From contig JAIRVW010000130.1 in assembly GCA_031253705.1 (NCBI GenBank), positions 1-7,789 on the forward strand: a stretch of 7,789 nt of DNA. Direction: 5' to 3'. Shown here piece by piece: positions 1 through 4,402 of this stretch. Origin of the DNA: Brucellaceae bacterium. Lineage in GTDB: Bacteria; Pseudomonadota; Alphaproteobacteria; Rhizobiales; Rhizobiaceae. The notes beneath the pieces were generated by a model. That model searched no databases. It was not told the origin of the DNA and saw only the letters and a list, made by a program, of their open reading frames with translations. Position 1 is the stretch's first letter, and each line of letters starts with the position of its first letter. Made by a program: the position numbers and the translations under genes.

Positions 1-664
1 CGGCGGCACGATCCGGCTGCTGATTGCGCCCTATGATGCAGCCATGCATGACATGGTGACACAAATCGTACAGACGCAGACGAAGCGTCAGCGTATTACC
101 AGCCGCACTGATCTTACAAGCGGACAGATAACCCTCCTGCCTGCACCGGATAGTGCCAGGATCACACAACTCGATGAGACCGGCTTCATCCAGACCTACC
201 GGCCGCAACCGCATATTCTGGTGACCGGTGCCGTACATATCGCTCAGGCACTGGCGCAAATGGCACATATAACCGGCTACGACCTGAGCATAATTGATCC
301 GCGCAGCGGCTTTGCCACAGCGGAACGCTTCCCGTCAGCCAGCCTGTATGAAACATGGCCGGAGGAGTTTTTCAAAACCAATCAGCCGGACAGTTTTACG
401 GCGATTGTAGCCCTCAGCCATATTCCGCATCTCGACGATCCGGCGCTGACTGCCGCGCTCAACAGCGATTGTTTCTATATCGGCGCATTAGGCAGCCGTA
501 AAACGCATGCCAAACGGCTGGAGCGTTTAAGCGCAGCTGGTTTTGAAGCGACAAATTTAGAGCGTATCCATGCGCCGATCGGCCTTGCGATCAGCGCACA
601 GGAACCGGCAGAAATTGCCGTAGCTATTCTGGCAGAGATTATTCAGGCCTATCGCAAGGCCTGA
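1..664 (+). CDS. XdhC family protein (molybdoenzyme maturation factor), 5'-truncated
   Basis: The frame is open from the left edge; base 1 is the last base of a codon and 220 codons plus TGA are present. XdhC/CoxI-family proteins help insert the sulfurated molybdenum cofactor into xanthine dehydrogenase-type or CO dehydrogenase-type enzymes in the cytoplasm. The visible part begins in the GG of the family's CGG motif (GGTIRLLIAPY), so roughly the first 50 residues of the N-terminal domain are missing. Next comes the Rossmann-like C-terminal domain: ILVTGAVHIAQAL as the nucleotide-binding loop, then IIDPRSGFATAERFP, and finally YIGALGSRKTHAKRLERL and IHAPIGLAISAQEPAEIAV, both hallmarks of the family. 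The loop reads GAVHIA where many members have GAGHVA; from memory this is common in one alphaproteobacterial subgroup. The partner enzyme is not in the window. The gene converges on the HAD gene with a 10-nt gap and no obvious terminator between. Confidence 0.93.
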   Translation, partial: GGTIRLLIAPYDAAMHDMVTQIVQTQTKRQRITSRTDLTSGQITLLPAPDSARITQLDETGFIQTYRPQPHILVTGAVHIAQALAQMAHITGYDLSIIDPRSGFATAERFPSASLYETWPEEFFKTNQPDSFTAIVALSHIPHLDDPALTAALNSDCFYIGALGSRKTHAKRLERLSAAGFEATNLERIHAPIGLAISAQEPAEIAVAILAEIIQAYRKA

Positions 665-674
665 TATAATATTT

Positions 675-1346
675 TTAGCCAACACTGAGACGCAGACGTC
701 CGTCGCTGTCCTGCATCATGCCCAGACGGCTGAAATCGCGGAATTCAACATTACCGCCGGTCACCGGATGACTATGGGTTTCGCTGATCACAACAACCTG
801 CGCATCTGCCGCCTGCCCTGCTGCAATACCGGCCGGAGCATCTTCAAAAACCAGACAATCGGCCGCATCAAAGCCAAGACGCTGCGCTCCCAGACGATAA
901 CCGGACGGATCAGGCTTACCCGCACTCACATCTTCTGCGACAACGATGGTTTCCGGAACCGGCAGACCGGCTGCGGCCAGACGCGCTTCAGCCAGTTCAC
1001 GCGGCGCGGAGGTGACAATTGTCCAGCGGTCTGCAGGCAGGCTGGCGATAAAATCTTTGGCACCGGCAATAGCGCGGATACCGGCAAAATCCTGCATTTC
1101 CTCAGCCAGAAAAGCCGCCGCAATCGCATCAGGATCAAGATGCGGCATGTTGAGCATTTTGATCACATCAACAACACGGATGCCATGTACCTTTTGCAAT
1201 AAGGCTTGCCCGTCCAGCCCGTGTTCAGCTGCCCATTCCAGCCAGATCCGCTCCACAACAGGAATGGAATTGACCAATGTTCCGTCCATATCAAACAGGA
1301 AACCGGAATAGGAATTCAGAAATACAGAATTATCGCGCTGCTTCAC
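675..1346 (-). CDS. HAD-superfamily (subfamily IA) sugar-phosphatase-like hydrolase
   Basis: This is a cytosolic phosphatase of the beta-phosphoglucomutase / YfbT / DOG-GPP type, expected to remove phosphate from small sugar or polyol phosphates; the substrate cannot be read from the sequence. With a GTG start it has 223 residues, normal for the family. Motif I is FLFDMDGTL with the nucleophile Asp and acid/base Asp at about 19 and 21. A helical C1 cap follows at about 30-90. Motif II is IVTSAPRE (Ser/Thr near 112-113), motif III GKPDP (Lys about 144) and motif IV VFEDAPAG (acidic pair about 168-169). All catalytic residues are present. A TTG at 1367 in the same frame would add seven residues (MPLKDLK). 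I prefer the GTG at 1346 because AAGGA lies 7 nt before it, while the TTG has no recognisable ribosome binding site. The gene is monocistronic and convergent with the XdhC-family gene. Confidence 0.9.
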   Translation of the reverse strand: MKQRDNSVFLNSYSGFLFDMDGTLVNSIPVVERIWLEWAAEHGLDGQALLQKVHGIRVVDVIKMLNMPHLDPDAIAAAFLAEEMQDFAGIRAIAGAKDFIASLPADRWTIVTSAPRELAEARLAAAGLPVPETIVVAEDVSAGKPDPSGYRLGAQRLGFDAADCLVFEDAPAGIAAGQAADAQVVVISETHSHPVTGGNVEFRDFSRLGMMQDSDGRLRLSVG

Positions 1347-1353
1347 TTTCAGA

Positions 1354-1358
1354 TCCTT
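1354..1358 (-). promoter_or_regulatory. Ribosome binding site deciding the HAD start
   Basis: On the minus strand the five bases read AAGGA and are followed by seven bases and then GTG at 1346. The longer frame from the TTG at 1367 overlaps this site and has only AAAGACTCC in front of it, which does not resemble a Shine-Dalgarno sequence. Confidence 0.5.
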
Positions 1359-1451
1359 CAGAGGCAAGGAGTCTTTAAGACAGGAAGGTCTTCAAGACGG
1401 GGAAATAATCAGAATCTCACTCTTACACCATATTGTTAAAAATCAAACATC

Positions 1452-1480
1452 ATAATGTTACGATTTAAACAAAATAACAA
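1452..1480 (-). promoter_or_regulatory. Candidate sigma70-type promoter for the HAD gene
   Basis: On the minus strand TTGTTA (1480-1475) is followed after 17 nt by CATTAT (1457-1452), each matching four of six consensus bases. Transcription would start near 1445, giving a leader of about 100 nt. The surrounding DNA is AT-rich, so chance matches are likely and the call is tentative. Confidence 0.3.
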
Positions 1481-1548
1481 AAAATGATTTCGCGCCGAAG
1501 ATAATGCGCGATGACAGAATTGGGAAATGAATTTCAGATGGAAGGGGG

Positions 1549-1588
1549 AAAAAAGAAAAAGGCCGCGCGGGGGAGGAGATGCGCGGCC
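1549..1588 (-). terminator. Intrinsic terminator of the small RNA
   Basis: On the minus strand an uninterrupted 8-bp stem, GGCCGCGC with GCGCGGCC, closes a 12-nt loop and is followed at once by TTTTTCTTTTTT. The loop itself carries CTCCTCCC, so the terminator doubles as an anti-Shine-Dalgarno hairpin. The T tract is on the minus-strand side only, which fixes the direction of transcription. Confidence 0.85.
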
Positions 1589-1702
1589 TGATCATGGATG
1601 CGGTTGGGAGGAGGAGTACCGCATTCCGTCATCGGGTCCAATTGGGAGGAGGAGAACGAACCCGATGGACAGGCTTATAACGGGAGGAGAAAAAACCGAC
1701 AA
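1549..1702 (-). ncRNA. Alpha-r14 / 'cuckoo'-type small RNA with anti-Shine-Dalgarno loops
   Basis: The minus strand encodes a chain of three perfect hairpins, each exposing a CTCCTCC-type sequence, the complement of a Shine-Dalgarno site. Reading 5' to 3', hairpin 1 has an 8-bp stem (1667-1660 with 1637-1630) and a 22-nt loop containing CTCCTCCTCCC (1654-1644). Hairpin 2 has a 7-bp stem (1624-1618 with 1604-1598) and a 13-nt loop containing the same 11-mer (1616-1606). Hairpin 3 has an 8-bp GC stem (1588-1581 with 1568-1561), a loop with CTCCTCCC, and a T tract, making it an intrinsic terminator. A fourth CTCCTCCC lies near the 5' end (1689-1682). This is the architecture known for the alphaproteobacterial alpha-r14 family (for example NfeR1 in Sinorhizobium) and for CCUCCUCCC 'cuckoo' RNAs, which act in trans on ribosome binding sites. 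The 5' end near 1702 is inferred from a promoter match. No convincing protein frame competes on either strand. Confidence 0.8.
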
Positions 1703-1708
1703 TAAACA

Positions 1709-1738
1709 ATAATGCATAACAGTCATGCAGCATTGCAA
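1709..1738 (-). promoter_or_regulatory. Candidate promoter of the small RNA
   Basis: Minus-strand TTGCAA (1738-1733) and CATTAT (1714-1709) are separated by 18 nt, four of six consensus matches each. The implied start is close to 1702, which places all four CTCCTCC-type sequences within a transcript of about 150 nt. A start further downstream, giving a shorter RNA closer to the usual 115-125 nt, is also possible. Confidence 0.4.
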
Positions 1739-2108
1739 GGCACGCACGGGACCAGAATATTACCCGCTGAAAAGCCGCCGGAATTATCACCTCCGGCTCA
1801 CACCAGAGCAGAGCAACCAGCGCCGCAAACACCCGACTCAAATTGCGATGATTTCACGCTGAGCGCGCTTGTTTTTCTGGTGACAATCAGTACAGAAATC
1901 TCATATTTACCGGAAAGTTCAGTCATTATTGAAAATACAAATACTTCAGAAAATACAGTATATAAGTAAAATTTATAAAAATCATATATTTAAATATAAT
2001 CAAACATCCAAAATTCACAAAAAATCAAGTCAAAACAGAAGCGTCAAATCCAACAAAAACGCTTAATACCATTATTTTCGTGCAATTCAAATCTTTTTAC
2101 ATTGAGTA
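1739..2108. other. AT-rich intergenic stretch with no gene recognised
   Basis: No frame here has a ribosome binding site plus protein-like composition. The contents are minor. A GCCGGA / TCCGGC inverted repeat (1777-1782 with 1792-1797) is followed on the minus strand by GGCTTTT and could weakly terminate minus-strand transcription just ahead of the small-RNA promoter. A direct repeat of GAAAATACA occurs at 1931-1939 and 1949-1957. AAGCGT / ACGCTT arms lie at 2039-2044 and 2059-2064. From about 1910 onward the sequence is very A/T-rich, typical of an upstream regulatory region. Confidence 0.6.
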
Positions 2109-2136
2109 TTGAAGTATTTCACATTCGGATCATAAT
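2109..2136 (+). promoter_or_regulatory. Candidate promoter of the 55-residue membrane protein gene
   Basis: TTGAAG (2109-2114) and CATAAT (2131-2136) are spaced by 16 nt in an AT-rich context. A start near 2143 would give a short leader of about 27 nt that already contains the ribosome binding site. The position fits the downstream gene, which raises it above the background of chance matches. Confidence 0.4.
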
Positions 2137-2169
2137 AAATTCATCAAGATCACATAGAGGAGACCCGCA

Positions 2170-2337
2170 ATGTATGATGGTGTACCTGCTCAATGGCAAA
2201 AGCCTGCCGATCAGACGCGTAACAACACAGATCAGGCGGCATATGTTTTCTTAGGTATTTTTCTGGCCGGTATGGCGGTTCCGGCAGCGTTTCTCGTCTG
2301 GGCCATTACCACAAGTCTGATCTCGGTTTTCGGCTGA
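2170..2337 (+). CDS. Small single-span membrane protein of unknown function (55 aa)
   Basis: A 55-codon frame starts at ATG and ends in TGA. GAGGAG lies upstream with a 7-nt gap from GGAG to the ATG, which is a strong ribosome binding site, and a promoter match lies directly before it. Residues 1-22 are polar (MYDGVPAQWQ, then KPADQTRNNT). Residues from about 25 to 52 are continuously hydrophobic with Gly, Ala and a central Pro (LGIFLAGMAVPAAFLVWAI), fitting one transmembrane helix close to the C terminus. There are no Cys or His, no cleavable signal peptide pattern and no motif I recognise. The N terminus probably faces the cytoplasm, since the Lys and Arg residues lie there. It stands alone, with a strong hairpin terminator about 150 nt past its stop. 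I could not assign a family; it may be an accessory subunit of a membrane complex, but nothing next to it suggests which. Confidence 0.65.
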   Translation: MYDGVPAQWQKPADQTRNNTDQAAYVFLGIFLAGMAVPAAFLVWAITTSLISVFG

Positions 2338-2486
2338 TCCGCCGCAATTGAGACACGCAGACGACAGTATTTTCCGGCAGTCGGATCTGCATAAGAACAG
2401 CCAAGAACAGATGAGCTCTGTGCCCCTTATACCCTACCAGTATAAATGTGCGGCCTGTGATAGCTGAGACTGTCAGGAAAAGACTG

Positions 2487-2526
2487 AAACGGTCATATGC
2501 ACCTTGCAGCATATGACCGTTTTTTT
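2487..2526 (+). terminator. Strong intrinsic terminator shared by convergent genes
   Basis: A perfect 14-bp inverted repeat (2487-2500 with 2509-2522) closes an 8-nt loop, and on the plus strand it runs into a T tract ending at 2526. This would stop transcripts coming from the small membrane protein gene. The TAA of the cystathionine beta-synthase gene lies inside the tract (2525-2527), so the hairpin also follows directly on that minus-strand message, with only TTT on its far side. It is probably bidirectional but stronger on the plus strand. Confidence 0.85.
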
Positions 2527-3928
2527 ATTCACCGCCGCTTTGCTTTTCCGCATAGCGCAGATGGTTGATCAGATCCACGCGGGTGATCAGCCCTATAAAT
2601 TCCGCGCCCTTCACAACCAGCGCAACCTCATCGCGATCAAAAAAGCTCTGCAAGGCGCTCAAAGGCGCATCCACTTGCAAAACACGCGGCTGCGCCGTCA
2701 TTGCGGTTGCGACCCGCGCGGCAAAACGCGACCAGCGCCCTTCCGGCGACCCTTCCACAGCTCTCAGAATATCGCTTTCATCAATAATGCCGACAAGCTG
2801 ACCACCATCAAGAACCGGCAATTGCGAGACATCATTGCGGCGCATCCGGCCATAGGCATCCAGCAGATTTTCATCCGGCGCCGTCACTTCAACCGCCCCG
2901 TCCTGATGACGGCGTGAAATCAGATCTTCCAGATTGCCATGAACTATACGCTCGCTGATATGCCGGTCACGCAGCCAGTTATCGTCAAACATTTTCGACA
3001 AATATTGCGAACCACTGTCGCAGATCAGCGTCACAACAGTTTTCGGCTCTGTCTGCTCACGGCAATATTGCAATGCTGCCGCCAGCAAAGTGCCGGATGA
3101 TGAACCGGCCAGAATACCTTCACGCAGCAATAATTCGCGTGCCGCCTGCATGGATTGCCGGTCTGAGACTGTATAGGCACGACTGACAAATGAGAGATCG
3201 GCATTTTCCGGCACGTGGTCGCCGCCGATCCCTTCCACATTCCATTCCGCCACCTCTCCCGCCTGCCCTGCCGTCACATAACGTGCAAGCACAGAGCCTT
3301 CCGGATCAGCGAGAACAATCCGTACATCCGGCGCAACGCGTTGAAAATAACGGCCAAGTCCTGTCAGTGTACCGCCGGAGCCGACACCGACAACCACGGC
3401 ATCAAGCCTGCGCTCTGTCTGCTCCCAGATTTCCGGCCCTGTTGTCGTTTCATGCGTCAGCGGATTGGCCGGATTTGAAAACTGATCGGCATAAAAAGCA
3501 TCGGGTATGTCTTCTGCTATCCGTCGTGCCAGATTTTGAAAATGCTCCGGATGATCCTTCCCTACATCCGAGCGTGTGAGACGCACATCCGCGCCCAGTG
3601 CGCGCAAATGACGGATTTTCTCTTTCGACATTTTGTCCGGCACAGCGAGAATAAGGCGATAGCCGCGCAAAGCTGCAACCTGTGCCAGCCCCAGCCCCAT
3701 ATTGCCTGCTGTTGCCTCAACAATCACGCCGCCTTTCCGCAAAAGACCGGCCTTCTCGGCAGCCGTTATAATGTTCAGCGCCACACGGTCTTTGACAGAA
3801 CCGGACGGATTACGGTTTTCCAGCTTGGCAAATAAACGGCACGGGCCCGTATCAAATCCGCTCAGTTCCACAAGCGGCGTGCGGCCGATAAGCTGTAAAA
3901 CTGACGGAAATACCGCTGCGAAATGCAT
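2525..3928 (-). CDS. cbs: Cystathionine beta-synthase (PLP-dependent, with C-terminal CBS domain pair)
   Basis: This cytosolic PLP enzyme condenses homocysteine with serine (or a related donor) to cystathionine in reverse transsulfuration. At 467 residues it matches bacterial two-part CBS enzymes such as the mycobacterial one and lacks the N-terminal heme domain of mammalian CBS. The catalytic fold spans about 1-320: IGRTPLVEL near 14-22, NPSGSVKDRVA with Schiff-base Lys46, EATAGNMGLGLA as the substrate carboxylate loop, GVGSGGTLTGLGR as the phosphate-binding loop and GILAGSSSGTLLAA near the C-terminal side. Two CBS modules follow at about 340-395 and 400-458 (VSQLPVLDGGQLVGIIDESD and FIGLITRVDLINHL), which in relatives bind S-adenosylmethionine or adenylates. 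AAGGAG lies 9 nt before the ATG. One oddity: the loop usually reads TAGNT or TSGNT, and here Thr is Met (codon ATG). A cysteine synthase role is the main alternative, but the CBS domains favour cystathionine synthesis. No cystathionine gamma-lyase gene is visible. Confidence 0.9.
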   Translation of the reverse strand: MHFAAVFPSVLQLIGRTPLVELSGFDTGPCRLFAKLENRNPSGSVKDRVALNIITAAEKAGLLRKGGVIVEATAGNMGLGLAQVAALRGYRLILAVPDKMSKEKIRHLRALGADVRLTRSDVGKDHPEHFQNLARRIAEDIPDAFYADQFSNPANPLTHETTTGPEIWEQTERRLDAVVVGVGSGGTLTGLGRYFQRVAPDVRIVLADPEGSVLARYVTAGQAGEVAEWNVEGIGGDHVPENADLSFVSRAYTVSDRQSMQAARELLLREGILAGSSSGTLLAAALQYCREQTEPKTVVTLICDSGSQYLSKMFDDNWLRDRHISERIVHGNLEDLISRRHQDGAVEVTAPDENLLDAYGRMRRNDVSQLPVLDGGQLVGIIDESDILRAVEGSPEGRWSRFAARVATAMTAQPRVLQVDAPLSALQSFFDRDEVALVVKGAEFIGLITRVDLINHLRYAEKQSGGE

Positions 3929-3961
3929 TGCGATGGTCTCCTTTACTGCTCATAATGCTGT

Positions 3962-3992
3962 GTAATACCCGATATATCTGCGGTTTTATCAA
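3962..3992 (-). promoter_or_regulatory. Weak candidate promoter for cbs
   Basis: On the minus strand TTGATA (3992-3987), five of six bases of the -35 consensus, is followed after 19 nt by TATTAC (3967-3962). The spacing is long. A start near 3955 would leave a leader of about 27 nt with the AAGGAG site inside it. The palindrome at 4005-4012 would sit just upstream. Confidence 0.25.
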
Positions 3993-4248
3993 GCCGGCCT
4001 ATATGATTGCAATGCATATGAGCATAGTGGTTCACCACCACATCAGAAGATACATTATTTTATTCAACTGCGATTACGCTTCAATTTTATTCTTTTTTCA
4101 AAGGTTTGAGAGATTGCTGTTCCACAAGATGCCAAACACAGAAATTTTATTACAAACAGCCGCAGCCACAGATACCGGCCTGAAAGCCGCGCTATCCGGC
4201 TTATATTACAAAGTCGCGCGATAAACAGGCATATTGCCTGATAAGAAA

Positions 4249-4264
4249 TTTACGTTTACGTCAA
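4249..4264. promoter_or_regulatory. LiuR-like (MerR-family) operator candidate upstream of fadD
   Basis: TTTACGTTTACGTCAA is a dyad: TT-n-ACGT-TT-ACGT-n-AA, symmetric at all positions except one outer pair and the centre. From memory it resembles the operator of LiuR, the MerR-family regulator of branched-chain amino acid and fatty acid catabolism genes in proteobacteria (core ACGTTTACGT). Its place about 140 nt before an acyl-CoA ligase start fits that role. The regulator itself is not in the window, so the name is inferred from motif and context only. Confidence 0.45.
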
Positions 4265-4271
4265 TGGAAAG

Positions 4272-4300
4272 TTTATGTCAGATATTGATCTCGGCATAAT
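4272..4300 (+). promoter_or_regulatory. Weak candidate promoter for fadD
   Basis: CATAAT (4295-4300) is a fair -10 element. The best-spaced -35 (17 nt) is TTTATG, a poor match, so an activator may be needed or the real promoter may be elsewhere. The operator candidate ends 7 nt before this -35. The leader would be about 95 nt. Confidence 0.25.
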
Positions 4301-4402
4301 CTTGGTTAAGTTGTTGGCAGCACGGCTTCAGCGAGGGAGGCCGCCAAACCGGATCACATTTCCGGGGCATATGCCGGCACAACAGGAATTCTGGGAGGCA
4401 GA

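Larger units (their letters stand above)
3929..4402. other. Divergent control region between cbs and fadD
   Basis: These 474 nt separate two divergently transcribed genes and carry several dyads. ATTGCAAT (4005-4012) is a perfect palindrome flanked by ATATG and GCATAT. GTGGT-TC-ACCAC (4027-4038) is a perfect inverted repeat. CAGGCA-TAT-TGCCTG (4216-4230) is another, and the LiuR-like dyad follows at 4249-4264. A second GGGAGG (4335-4340) lies about 60 nt before the fadD ribosome binding site without a start codon at a usable distance. No gene inside is convincing. Placement suggests the left dyads serve cbs and the right ones fadD, but this is inference. Confidence 0.5.

Noticed and set aside
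1489..1511. TCGCGC / GCGCGA inverted repeat before the small RNA gene end
   Set aside because: Six-base arms with a 10-nt gap, no T tract on either side and no clear gene to regulate; may be chance.
1527..1712. A 61-codon plus-strand frame rich in Gly, Arg and Glu
   Set aside because: It is exactly antisense to the small RNA; its GGGAGGAG runs are the complements of the hairpin loops. It has no independent support as a protein.
1712..1969. An 85-codon plus-strand frame in the AT-rich gap
   Set aside because: No ribosome binding site before the ATG, composition without recognisable domain character, and it starts inside the small-RNA promoter region.
2411..2467. An 18-codon frame ending in YQYKCAACDS, resembling the start of an FmdB-type zinc ribbon
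   Set aside because: Too short, only one CxxC pair, no good ribosome binding site. The resemblance could be chance or a decayed remnant; not strong enough to call.
2306..2512. A 68-codon minus-strand frame between the small membrane protein gene and cbs
   Set aside because: It overlaps the 3' end of the membrane protein gene and starts inside the terminator hairpin; protein content is not convincing.
3928..4224. A 98-codon plus-strand frame, including a 31-codon piece from ATG 4129
   Set aside because: The long frame starts at the cbs start site and crosses its promoter; the shorter piece has fairly gene-like codons but no ribosome binding site within range.
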